The position numbers were made by a program, and so were the translations under genes. DNA of 64,000 nucleotides from assembly GCF_900142775.1 (NCBI RefSeq), contig NZ_FRCC01000003.1, positions 372,001 to 436,000 of the forward strand, given 5' to 3'. Below are positions 55,586 through 63,027 of the stretch, piece by piece. The notes under the pieces are model-generated. The model searched no databases, was not told where the DNA came from, and saw only the letters and a list, made by a program, of their open reading frames with translations. The DNA comes from Flavobacterium flevense. GTDB taxonomy: Bacteria > Bacteroidota > Bacteroidia > Flavobacteriales > Flavobacteriaceae. Position 1 is the first letter of the stretch. Every line of letters starts with the position of its first letter.

Positions 55586-56473
55586 ATGCAAGAAACAAAA
55601 ATCTGGAAAGTAAATCATAATACATTAACTGAACTTAATAAATCTAATTTGGATTATGAAGACCGAATTCATAGATGGATAGAAAATGATATAAAAATCA
55701 TTCTTCCTGATGCGATTTTGATTGGCTCAAAAATCAAGACAGACCATCTAAAAGAGATTGATTTATTAGCTATCGATAGTAGTGGAGATTTAGTTATTAT
55801 TGAACTAAAAAGAGGAAATACTCCTAGAGATGTTATTGCTCAAACTTTAGACTATGCCGCTTGGGCTTCCACTTTGAAAGTTGATGATATTAACTCAATT
55901 CTTCAAAAACAAGGACGTAAAGAAACAATTTACGAGCTTTTAAACAAGAATTTTGAAGATGGTGAAGAAATTGAGATAAATGAAAACCAAAAACTATTAA
56001 TAGTAGCTTCTGAAATTGATGCAATTACAGAAAGAGTAATTAACTATTTATCTACAAAAGGATTAAACATAAATGCAGTTACATTCAATTATTATAAAGA
56101 TGATAATGCCGAACTGGTAGCTAGAAATTTTTTAATTAAGCGTAATGAAATCTTTACTACTACAGACGAGAATAAGCGTAATGGCAGGTTTATCACAAAA
56201 CTTTTCAATGAAGGAAAATTATTAGTTGGTCACAAAGTAAAATATATTCCTTTAAATAATAAAGGAATTGAAAATGTTGCAGAAATTATTAGGAAAGGAA
56301 GTAAGTGTTTAAAAATAGCTGGAACGGATGAAACATTTTCTTTTAGTGGGTTAAGAAAAAAATTCATTCTTGAAAATGAATTAAATGACTATAACGCATA
56401 TTTCCCATACAATCAATGGGGAGAATGGGAATTGATTGGTGAAAGCGAAAATAAAGAGTTGGCAGAATTATAA
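55586..56473 (+). CDS. NucS/DUF91-like PD-(D/E)xK nuclease
   Basis: A 295-residue protein. Asp59 (EIDLLAID), then Glu73-Leu-Lys75 in IIELKRG form a typical D-(x13)-ExK nuclease core, with an upstream acidic helix (YEDRIHRWIEND) and downstream TLDYAAWAS helix, as in NucS/DUF91-type proteins. The remaining 170 residues are of mixed fold with no family call. It begins 44 bases after the GIY-YIG gene and ends before a strong terminator, so it is the fourth gene of the same unit. It could be a second nuclease or a modification-sensing component; its inclusion in the system is inferred from position. Confidence 0.8.
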   Translation: MQETKIWKVNHNTLTELNKSNLDYEDRIHRWIENDIKIILPDAILIGSKIKTDHLKEIDLLAIDSSGDLVIIELKRGNTPRDVIAQTLDYAAWASTLKVDDINSILQKQGRKETIYELLNKNFEDGEEIEINENQKLLIVASEIDAITERVINYLSTKGLNINAVTFNYYKDDNAELVARNFLIKRNEIFTTTDENKRNGRFITKLFNEGKLLVGHKVKYIPLNNKGIENVAEIIRKGSKCLKIAGTDETFSFSGLRKKFILENELNDYNAYFPYNQWGEWELIGESENKELAEL

Positions 56474-56495
56474 CTGAAAGTGATTTAATTTAAAA

Positions 56496-56525
56496 AAAAA
56501 AGACAGGTTTAAACCTGTCTTTTTT
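56496..56525. terminator. Bidirectional terminator closing the methylase-helicase-nuclease operon
   Basis: Perfect palindrome with arms AAAAAAGACAGGTTT and AAACCTGTCTTTTTT. It separates the rightward operon from the leftward two-gene unit at 56531-57241. Confidence 0.88.
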
Positions 56526-56530
56526 ATGCT

Positions 56531-56923
56531 TTAAAATTTATAATTCTCAGCGAGTTTGTCATATTTAAAACCTGCTAACCCTTCAGTGATAATTTCTGAA
56601 ATTGACTTCTTTATTTGTTCTTCACCAAACCAACTTACAACGAGCCTGCTACCATCATATTGATTTTCGGTATCATCAATTGAGTCCGATTCTAAAAATG
56701 CAGAATAAATAACTGGTTTTAGTGTGTCATTTGAAACATAGTCATTCCTAGTAAGATGAAAAACAGATTTACGATGACCTTTTGTTAATGAATTTATGTA
56801 ATCAGACAAGATTTTGGTGTTAATGACTTCATTTGGCAACCCAATTATTAGCCCATTATAGGTGTGTTCAAATTGAAATTTTTCAATTGTTATTTCTCTT
56901 TTACCAATTACAATATTTTCCAT
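56531..56923 (-). CDS. Uncharacterised protein paired with XRE regulator
   Basis: A 130-residue protein with no recognised family; begins ENIVIGKREITIEKFQF, with a beta-rich first half and an acidic middle (SDSIDDTENQYDG). It follows the XRE gene by 39 bases on the same strand, the layout of a regulator with its partner. A toxin-antitoxin pair was considered, but nothing in the sequence identifies a toxin. Confidence 0.6.
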   Translation of the reverse strand: MENIVIGKREITIEKFQFEHTYNGLIIGLPNEVINTKILSDYINSLTKGHRKSVFHLTRNDYVSNDTLKPVIYSAFLESDSIDDTENQYDGSRLVVSWFGEEQIKKSISEIITEGLAGFKYDKLAENYKF

Positions 56924-56962
56924 AAAGTGCTTTAATTATAAATATCTGGTAATTTTTAATAC

Positions 56963-57241
56963 CTACATTTTTCCTTTTAAAATACCAAGTCCTTTTTCAA
57001 TTAATTCCTTAGCTTCATCTACTTCCAATTGAGTTATAGAAGTTCCTCTGGTTGGAATAAACAATTCCCTAATATCAACATGAAGAGCTTCAGCTATCTT
57101 CAAGAGAAGTTGAATCGTTGGTAAATTTTTTTCACTTGAGATATTTGATATAGTTGTTGGTGATACTTCAACTATTGATGACAATTCATCCCTAGACATT
57201 CCTTTTGATATCATTATTTCCTTTAATCGTAGTACAGCCAT
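56963..57241 (-). CDS. XRE-family transcriptional regulator
   Basis: A 92-residue protein whose residues 5-60 form an HTH_3 domain (EIMISKGMSRDELSSIVEVS, TTISNISSEKNLPTIQLLLKIAEALHV), followed by a short acidic tail. It likely represses its own promoter and the divergent gene at 57385, since nearly identical AATCAAGTANNNCTT words occur before both. An element-encoded control switch is a reasonable inference. Confidence 0.88.
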   Translation of the reverse strand: MAVLRLKEIMISKGMSRDELSSIVEVSPTTISNISSEKNLPTIQLLLKIAEALHVDIRELFIPTRGTSITQLEVDEAKELIEKGLGILKGKM

Positions 57242-57255
57242 TTTAATATTTTTTA

Positions 57256-57263
57256 CAAATATA
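57256..57263 (-). promoter_or_regulatory. Candidate -7 element for the XRE gene
   Basis: The minus strand reads TATATTTG, exact TAnnTTTG match, 15 bases before the XRE start codon; the -33 element is not clear. Confidence 0.4.
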
Positions 57264-57270
57264 TAAAATA

Positions 57271-57371
57271 AATCAAGTAAGGCTTAATTTATTTTATAAA
57301 ATATTAAACAAAACTTGCTTTTTAGTCAAATATTGCTTTACTTTGTAGTGTATTAATCAAGTATCACTTTA
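57271..57371. promoter_or_regulatory. Operator-like repeats and rightward promoter between divergent genes
   Basis: AATCAAGTA-agg-CTT at 57271-57285 and AATCAAGTA-tca-CTT at 57355-57369 are direct repeats on either side of a rightward promoter candidate, TTG (57315-57317), 20 bases, TTACTTTG (57338-57345). The layout fits binding of the adjacent XRE protein. Confidence 0.5.
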
Positions 57372-57384
57372 TAACTATAGCAAA

Positions 57385-57675
57385 ATGGAAATAGCTAAAA
57401 CAATCATTGAACAAATTAAATATGCTGATAAATGGGCTTTAATGGCTTATGGTTCTAAAAACTTTATTGCATTACCAGAATCAAAAGAATACCAAGGAGG
57501 ATTACAATTCCAATGTTCAGGTTTCAGACACAAAGGAACTGTTAGAATCCAATTAAAATGGATTGATACTTACACGATAACATTTGTTAGCAAAAAAGGA
57601 GAAACTATAAAAGAGGTAAATGATGTGTATTGCGATATGCTAGTAGATATTCTGGACTGGATTGAAGGCAAATAG
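57385..57675 (+). CDS. Uncharacterised small protein divergent from XRE
   Basis: A 96-residue protein beginning EIAKTIIEQIKYADKWALMAYG, with beta strands in the middle (GTVRIQLKWIDTYTITFVSK) and a C-terminal helix. From memory, similar short proteins that start with a helix plus a FVALP-like strand (here NFIALPES) occur in Bacteroidetes elements; no function is known to me. Two operator-like repeats precede it, so the XRE protein probably controls it. Confidence 0.65.
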   Translation: MEIAKTIIEQIKYADKWALMAYGSKNFIALPESKEYQGGLQFQCSGFRHKGTVRIQLKWIDTYTITFVSKKGETIKEVNDVYCDMLVDILDWIEGK

Positions 57676-57683
57676 CTTTCAAT

Positions 57684-57790
57684 ACTGTGCAAAATTAGGT
57701 TATAGTCATACTGCTCACATTATAAAAAATTATTACTCAATAATATCAACCAATAAAACTGTGCAAAATACACCATCCTAAAAATGCACA
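57684..57790. promoter_or_regulatory. Repeats upstream of the serine recombinase, res-like
   Basis: ACTGTGCAAAAT occurs at 57684-57695 and 57758-57769 and the inverted word TGCACA at 57785-57790, all upstream of the recombinase gene. Resolvase genes often carry their own res subsites there, so this is a candidate recombination or operator site. Confidence 0.4.
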
Positions 57791-57823
57791 CTTTTTCAAA
57801 ATTTCACCTAAAATAATCTAGTT

Positions 57824-58459
57824 ATGAAAAAAGCGAGATACATTCGCCAAAGTACGGCTCAACAATCTAACCTGCGCCAACTGGCAAAATCCCATCCAGA
57901 TGAAATATTATTTATTGATACAATAAGCGGTTCAATTCCATTTGCAGAAAGACCAGCTGGAAAAAAACTAACTGAAGCCGTTGAAGCTGGAGAAGTGAAT
58001 TTCGTTTCAATCCATGCAATCGATAGGGCTGGAAGGTCTACTATCAATGTATTACAAACCCTTAAATTTTTCTTTGATAAAGGAGTGATTGTGAAGATAG
58101 ATAATTTAGGGCTTGAGTCAATGATAAATGGAAAAGCCAATCCAGTATTTAACCTAATTACAACTATTTTATCAGAGCTATCGAGTTTGGAAAAAGCCTC
58201 ACTTCTTGAAAGACAAAAAGAGGGTATTGCACAAGGTCGTCTTCGTGGAGTTTATAAAGGCAGATTAGCTGGGACAAATGATTCTCCAGAAGAAACACTA
58301 GCAAAACACAATAGAGTTGTTAAGGTTATAAAATCAAATACTACAATGTCACTAAGAGATTTGGCAAAACTGGCAAGCGATAAAAGCAAAGGGTATAATG
58401 TATCGCCAAACACCGTAAAAAAGGTAAAAGATTTGATGTTGAATCTTTCTATGATTTGA
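57824..58459 (+). CDS. Small serine recombinase (resolvase/invertase family)
   Basis: A 211-residue protein. The N-terminal catalytic domain begins ARYIRQSTAQQ with the nucleophile Ser in RQST, then HAIDRAGRSTINVLQTL (the AIDRAGR corresponding to the SxDRLGR-type active site) and a long helix with FNLITTILSELSSLEKASLLERQKEG. The C-terminus (about 165-211) is a helix-turn-helix (SLRDLAKLASDKS, SPNTVKKVKDLM). It catalyses resolution or inversion at short sites. Size fits a resolvase rather than a large serine integrase. It may resolve element dimers. Confidence 0.88.
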   Translation: MKKARYIRQSTAQQSNLRQLAKSHPDEILFIDTISGSIPFAERPAGKKLTEAVEAGEVNFVSIHAIDRAGRSTINVLQTLKFFFDKGVIVKIDNLGLESMINGKANPVFNLITTILSELSSLEKASLLERQKEGIAQGRLRGVYKGRLAGTNDSPEETLAKHNRVVKVIKSNTTMSLRDLAKLASDKSKGYNVSPNTVKKVKDLMLNLSMI

Positions 58460-58729
58460 ATTTGATATTCCCCTCCCTCCAGTTACCGCCCCTGAGGGGG
58501 GGGGTGGTGTATCGGTCAAAGTGGGGGGTACGATAGCGTTCTCAAAAAATATTTTCCAAATTTTTTTGATATTAATATTTTAAAAGACTAATTCTCAAAA
58601 AAATATTTTTAGAATTTTTGTATAAAAAATTGCGCTTGCTCATTTGACTTAAATCTTCCAATTTTATCAATTGGAACAGTTGTAAACCAGTGGTTACACC
58701 CAACTGGGTTTTATTGTTTTTGTATTGTT

Positions 58730-59239
58730 TTAATTGCCTAAATATGGTTTAGGATGCTTAAAATCATAGATTAACTTCTCGCATTGACGCTTAGTTAAAT
58801 CGTAACTCATACCATTGAAACTAAATTTAACTCCCGAATCATATTTCCAAATTGTATTTTTAAAGTGAACTGTTTCTCCCCCAGCCATAGCAGTCTTAAT
58901 ATCTTCAATAAAGTGACCTTTATAATCGATATGCTCAGTACATAAACGAGCATTATCTTCTGTACGACAAATGAGGAAACAGTTACCTGCATAGCTTGCA
59001 TATAATGGACTTTGAACAGACTCAAGTGGAATTGATGCTTCGTATTCCTCAACTGTCTGTTCAGTCGTAGGTTCATTTTTTGAATTTACTGACTCAATAA
59101 TAGTATCAGTCAAAGTTGTATTATTTGTGCTCTCATTTACGTATGCTTTCATAGAATTCAAATACCCAGAAGTGTTTAAAAAAGTATACGAAGCGATTAA
59201 AAATGCCATAATTGCAAATGCTAATGTTAATTTTTTCAT
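58730..59239 (-). CDS. Uncharacterised exported or membrane-anchored protein
   Basis: A 169-residue protein with one N-terminal hydrophobic helix (LTLAFAIMAFLIASYTFL) and an extracytoplasmic part with cysteines in NCFLICRTEDNARLCTEH. No family recognised. It lies 15 bases downstream of the FISUMP-type lipoprotein gene on the same strand, so it is the last gene of the leftward cluster. Confidence 0.65.
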   Translation of the reverse strand: MKKLTLAFAIMAFLIASYTFLNTSGYLNSMKAYVNESTNNTTLTDTIIESVNSKNEPTTEQTVEEYEASIPLESVQSPLYASYAGNCFLICRTEDNARLCTEHIDYKGHFIEDIKTAMAGGETVHFKNTIWKYDSGVKFSFNGMSYDLTKRQCEKLIYDFKHPKPYLGN

Positions 59240-59254
59240 TTAGTTTATTTTGAT

Positions 59255-60478
59255 TTATTTATTAATAAGTGTGTACTTACTTCCTTGTTCTTCTGGTTTA
59301 TGGTCATTTTCATCAAAATTTTCGGTGCTTTCAATTTCCATTGTTGCTCCTCTTCCGTCCATTCTTCTATTTGTCCATTTGTATTTCGTCCATACTCCAA
59401 CTTTTTTACCATTATAATAATTGCCTGATTCAGTAATCTCGCCGTAAATATTAACCTCGTTACTTTCTCCATTTAGCATGCCGTCCTTGTAGTTTTGCCT
59501 TGAGAGAAGTGTTCCATAACCATCGTATGTCATTCTTACACCATTTTCGATACCATTGATATATGTTTTAGTTACAGAATTTCTATAACTATCAAAAGTC
59601 CATGTGCCTTCTCTTGGTTTTCCGTCTTTGTCTAACTCTACAAATTCATTTTGCAATATTGGAATTTTAGTGGTTCTATTCATTTCTCCTTTAATACATC
59701 TTACCGAAAGTCCAGTCCCTGCATCAAAACTTCCTGCTCCAATACCCGATACCCAATAATCAATAGATAATTCACTCGGATTCCTTTTGTTTGAATTTAC
59801 TTGATTAAAACTTGAATTCCAAACATTTTCAGATGTCCACCAATGACCTTGTTCATTGATGTCATTAAAACTACCACTACTTTCATATCTTAATCCAGCA
59901 GGTAAAGCGGTAAAACCACTGCTATTTGTTGCAGTTTCATTCTTCCTATCCATAATGGACGACCACAAGTTGCTTGTTGATTTTAATTTAGTCGCTGTAT
60001 TGTGTCTATCTTGTTGATTACCGTGATGACCCAACCCCAAGTTTAAAAGAAGCATATCATATTCAAGATTGTTAGGAATATGAAAACCCAAAGGAGCTAA
60101 ACCTCTTTCGTCCATTACGGCATACCAATTATAAAGACATCCATACTTTTTGCCATTTTCATCATCATTATTATAGTAGCACCATGCTGGAATATGAAGT
60201 TTTGAAGCTCTCTTCCAATCTTCTTCCGATTTTGCCTCAAAAATGGTATCGCCATTTCTAAAAGTAATTACATCTAAATTTTTCGTCATCCAAATTTGAT
60301 TGCCTATTGTGACAGTTGAAATTGAATTTATGTTATTTTCGTGGGCAACGGTAACGGTATCAGTAATATTTAAATTTTGTTGATTTGATTCATCTAATGT
60401 TTCGGCTCTTTTTTTACAAGAAGAAAATAGAATTGCTAAAAAAAATAAGCAATATAATATTGGCTTGATTATTTTCAT
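59255..60478 (-). CDS. Lipoprotein with FISUMP domain and MORN-type repeats
   Basis: A 407-residue lipoprotein: signal peptide with lipobox LFSSC, then a FISUMP-type domain (TIGR02145-like) with VTIGNQIWMTKNLDV, YGCLYNWYAV, LAPLGFHIPNN, GFTALPAGLRY and WWTSEN, ending VRCIKGE. The last 130 residues hold MORN/YwqK-like repeats (GTWTFDSYRN, KTYINGIENGVRMTYDGYG, NYKDGMLNGES, GNYYNGKKVGVWTKYKW). FISUMP proteins are surface lipoproteins of unknown function. Its stop and start positions show a 4-base overlap with the upstream small gene. The combination suggests an envelope-associated protein. Confidence 0.87.
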   Translation of the reverse strand: MKIIKPILYCLFFLAILFSSCKKRAETLDESNQQNLNITDTVTVAHENNINSISTVTIGNQIWMTKNLDVITFRNGDTIFEAKSEEDWKRASKLHIPAWCYYNNDDENGKKYGCLYNWYAVMDERGLAPLGFHIPNNLEYDMLLLNLGLGHHGNQQDRHNTATKLKSTSNLWSSIMDRKNETATNSSGFTALPAGLRYESSGSFNDINEQGHWWTSENVWNSSFNQVNSNKRNPSELSIDYWVSGIGAGSFDAGTGLSVRCIKGEMNRTTKIPILQNEFVELDKDGKPREGTWTFDSYRNSVTKTYINGIENGVRMTYDGYGTLLSRQNYKDGMLNGESNEVNIYGEITESGNYYNGKKVGVWTKYKWTNRRMDGRGATMEIESTENFDENDHKPEEQGSKYTLINK

Positions 60479-60720
60479 TTGGTCTTTTTTGTTGAAGTTT
60501 TACTTCCTTGTTTGTTGTAAAATGTTGTTGTACCGTTTTTAGATTCTTTAGAAGTGCTAGTTTTATTATAAGATTTATCATAATAAACTGTTTTGTTTCC
60601 TGTTTGTTTTGAATAACCAGCAGGATTACCACTTTTGTTTTTATAAGTGGTGGTTTTTGTTTGGGCAACTGCTGATACCAACAAAAACATAAAAATTATT
60701 ATTACTATTAATTTGTTCAT
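60475..60720 (-). CDS. Small secreted Thr/Lys/Ser-rich protein
   Basis: An 81-residue protein with a signal peptide (NKLIVIIIFMFLLVSAVAQ) and a polar low-complexity mature part with repeated TxxYxKxxxK units (TTYKNKSG, VYYDKSYNKT, TTFYNKQGSKT). The overlap ATGA with the following lipoprotein gene marks coupled translation. No family recognised. Confidence 0.65.
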   Translation of the reverse strand: MNKLIVIIIFMFLLVSAVAQTKTTTYKNKSGNPAGYSKQTGNKTVYYDKSYNKTSTSKESKNGTTTFYNKQGSKTSTKKTK

Positions 60721-60739
60721 ATTGTTTTTTTTTTAAGAT

Positions 60740-61315
60740 TTAATAACTCCTAACACCTCTACCTTCACACATAGGACAAATCCTTCCTTCAGTTTCTCCA
60801 GTAGCGACATTGCGCCCTGTTTCAATACCTGTTCCTTTGCATAATGGGCATTTATTTTGTTCATAAACTCTGCCATCATTACCCATCTTATATTCGGCTT
60901 CACTGCTAGTGTTTGTTTCAGAATTCTCTAAATCAACGCCATACTTTTTTGCAACATCATTAAATTGTTGGGTATGAATTCTACCACAAGCAGGACTGCA
61001 AATTTGACCTTGATTCCCTTCTGCCAGCTCTCTCCAAACTCCTTCTGAAACTTCCTCGTAACCTCTAATGTTAAATTTTTTGCCACAAATTGAACAAATG
61101 TTGGAAGTTGATTCAATTGAATTGCTCACAGAATCAACATCTTCTCGTTCCTTTTGAGAAGAATTATTGTTTGAACTATCATTTGGATTACGAAAAATTT
61201 CGAAAATTTTATCTGTCCCAATATTTAAAAATGTTAGTAAAATTGCAAAACAAACAAGCATTAAGAAATATTTCCATTTATTTGATATTTCCTGTTTTAC
61301 TTTTACTTTAACCAT
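60740..61315 (-). CDS. Membrane protein with two zinc-binding motifs
   Basis: A 191-residue protein with one N-terminal membrane helix (YFLMLVCFAILLTFLNIG), then two metal-site motifs: CSICGKKF paired with CSPACGR, and C-terminal CPLCKGTG with CPMCEGRG, the DnaJ-like CxxCxGxG pair. It overlaps the SHOCT gene by 8 bases. Function is unknown; it is one of three genes in this cluster with CxxC(xGxG) motifs. Confidence 0.7.
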   Translation of the reverse strand: MVKVKVKQEISNKWKYFLMLVCFAILLTFLNIGTDKIFEIFRNPNDSSNNNSSQKEREDVDSVSNSIESTSNICSICGKKFNIRGYEEVSEGVWRELAEGNQGQICSPACGRIHTQQFNDVAKKYGVDLENSETNTSSEAEYKMGNDGRVYEQNKCPLCKGTGIETGRNVATGETEGRICPMCEGRGVRSY

Positions 61316-61760
61316 TTTCTGTGATATTAAATTTATTGCTGTATTTTCCCCAAGCTGTATCGTAAATCAAACCTAATGTGTAATTTTTTGATTTATCGAG
61401 TTCTTGTAACTCATAAAGCGTTGATTTAATAGATGCCAGTACAACTTTAATTGATATTTTATCTGTTATGATAGGTATTCTAACATTAAATCCTTGTTTT
61501 GTGGAATGAGTACAATGCAAGTCATCGTTTACAAACAATTTTGTTTTCGCATCAAATAGAAACCACTGTCCACTAAAACTAATAGTTAATATTCCATTTT
61601 GTTCAGTTCCTTTTTTCGTAACATTTAAATTTTGTATTGATTCTTTTTCATTATTTGTCTTTGATAAAATTTGAATTTTCATTTCAACACATTCTTTTTC
61701 AGAAAGTGCACCATCATCTAATAACTGTTTTAGTTTTTTTAAGTTTTCAAGTTTATCCAT
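61308..61760 (-). CDS. SHOCT-domain-like protein
   Basis: A 150-residue protein whose first 35 residues read DKLENLKKLKQLLDDGALSEKECVEMK in parts, matching the SHOCT (short C-terminal domain) pattern KL..L.d.G.is.eEfe..K..iL, followed by a beta-rich domain. SHOCT is an oligomerisation module. It overlaps the zinc-motif gene. The second domain is not recognised. Confidence 0.72.
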   Translation of the reverse strand: MDKLENLKKLKQLLDDGALSEKECVEMKIQILSKTNNEKESIQNLNVTKKGTEQNGILTISFSGQWFLFDAKTKLFVNDDLHCTHSTKQGFNVRIPIITDKISIKVVLASIKSTLYELQELDKSKNYTLGLIYDTAWGKYSNKFNITENG

Positions 61761-61880
61761 AGTATTTTTAATTTATAGAGTGGCAATTATGAGTAAATAA
61801 GCATGTCTATTTAATAACTGTTTTAATATTCATCATAACTACACAAAAGAGTAATTAAATATTTTTTACGACATTAAAAC

Positions 61881-62402
61881 TTACTCATTACTTATAAATG
61901 AATATTTACTAGTTCTTAAATCAAATTTTCCATTTTCGAAAATGTGCCCTCTGTAATTTGGGTCTTGGGCATCTAATGAATCATAATAATCTTTTTGAAC
62001 AGATAAAACATCTTGACCTAATAATCCTGTTACAAACATGCTTGAGTTAATTTGTGGAATTAGTTTTGATTGCTTTTTATTGTAAATTATCGTCTGGGAA
62101 TTTTGCCCAAAACTAGATGAAACCACTATGTAATTTTCAGTGACAATTAGATTTTTGTATAGGTCATTATCATCCGTTAATCCAACAAGTACGCCACCAT
62201 TTTCTAAACTTACGTGAGTTATTTTGCCACTTCCTAACCAATAATTTTTTGAAAACTCTACTTTAGCTTCACTGCTTAGATTTTCAAAATCCAAATATTC
62301 GATTGATTTAGTTAAAGGTTTTTCATTAATGTCTTTTTTATTGTCATTTTTTTGACAGCTAACAAGAATAAGAACAATTAGGAATGATAGTTGAATTTTC
62401 AT
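61881..62402 (-). CDS. Lipoprotein of unknown function
   Basis: A 173-residue protein with a lipobox (FLIVLILVSCQKND; acylated Cys near residue 16) and a beta-rich mature part with no recognised family. It is separated from the SHOCT gene by 120 bases but on the same strand. Asp/Asn-rich stretches (NDNKKDINEK) follow the lipid anchor, as in exported Bacteroidetes lipoproteins. Confidence 0.65.
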   Translation of the reverse strand: MKIQLSFLIVLILVSCQKNDNKKDINEKPLTKSIEYLDFENLSSEAKVEFSKNYWLGSGKITHVSLENGGVLVGLTDDNDLYKNLIVTENYIVVSSSFGQNSQTIIYNKKQSKLIPQINSSMFVTGLLGQDVLSVQKDYYDSLDAQDPNYRGHIFENGKFDLRTSKYSFISNE

Positions 62403-62450
62403 ATTTTATTTAATTAGGTTTATTGTTTATACTTGTTTGCCTGCATTTTA

Positions 62451-62585
62451 TTAGTCTAATAACAAGTCTCTTTTTCCTGTTCCGTTACAAGTTGTACAAA
62501 TTAAACTTTTAATTTTTCCAGTGCCATTACACTTATCACACTTAACCTTTTTTGGTTTCGTAGTTTCTTTTGATACATTCTTCAT
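62451..62585 (-). CDS. 44-residue zinc-finger-like protein
   Basis: A very short gene, complete from ATG at 62585 to TAA at 62451. It encodes a basic N-terminus then CDKCNGTG and CTTCNGTG, a pair of CxxCxGxG units like half a DnaJ zinc finger. Its coding quality rests on the paired motifs and the same-strand neighbours with like motifs. Function is unknown. Confidence 0.65.
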   Translation of the reverse strand: MKNVSKETTKPKKVKCDKCNGTGKIKSLICTTCNGTGKRDLLLD

Positions 62586-62680
62586 TGTTTATAATTTTAA
62601 ATTGTATTAGTTTATTTCATAGATGCAACTTGCAATTATTAAAGAATGTAAGGAATGGGGTGAAAGGTTTTTTAAAAAAA

Positions 62681-62842
62681 TTAATTTGAAATAGTATAAT
62701 GCTTGTCATAGGATTTACTTTCGCACGTGCATCCTGTAAACGAACATTTACTACATGTAATTTTTTTGCACATTGCGCATCTTTTAACTTTATCTCCATT
62801 ACGGCTATTACCGCAACTAGGACACATTGAAATTTTTCCCAT
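62681..62842 (-). CDS. 53-residue cysteine-rich zinc-ribbon-like protein
   Basis: Starts at ATG 62842 (GKISMCPSCGN) and stops at 62681. It has nine cysteines in CPSCGN, CAMCKK, CSKCSF and CTC arrangements. I remember similar short Bacteroidetes proteins that start MGKISMCP. The longer frame in the same place (62617-62862, another reading frame) has none of these motifs and is a shadow. Two zinc sites are likely; the role is unknown. Confidence 0.65.
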   Translation of the reverse strand: MGKISMCPSCGNSRNGDKVKRCAMCKKITCSKCSFTGCTCESKSYDKHYTISN

Positions 62843-62972
62843 GATAAAATTTTATAATTCATCCCAAACCTACAGCAAATTAATTTTCAAAAAATTAAGA
62901 ATTAGTTACCGTACTATTTTCTTGTTTTAACGTTTACTTTTTAAGTTTCCACAAACATAATTAAAAATTCGA

Positions 62973-62994
62973 TTAACATATTATAGTATGTTAA
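62973..62994. promoter_or_regulatory. Inverted repeat upstream of the XRE gene
   Basis: TTAACATA-ttatag-TATGTTAA, perfect 8-bp arms, 34 bases before the XRE start. The position and dyad symmetry fit an autoregulatory operator. Confidence 0.5.
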
Positions 62995-63027
62995 AAAAAT
63001 TAAGCATTATCCTCAAATTGGCTTCAT

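Noticed and set aside
56531..57241. Toxin-antitoxin pair
   Set aside because: The XRE gene fits an antitoxin, but the 130-residue partner has no recognisable toxin motif, and the order (regulator first) is not decisive.
62617..62862. An 81-codon open frame on the minus strand
   Set aside because: The other minus-strand frame, from 62842 to 62681, encodes paired CxxC motifs and begins like known short zinc-ribbon proteins, so the longer frame is a shadow.
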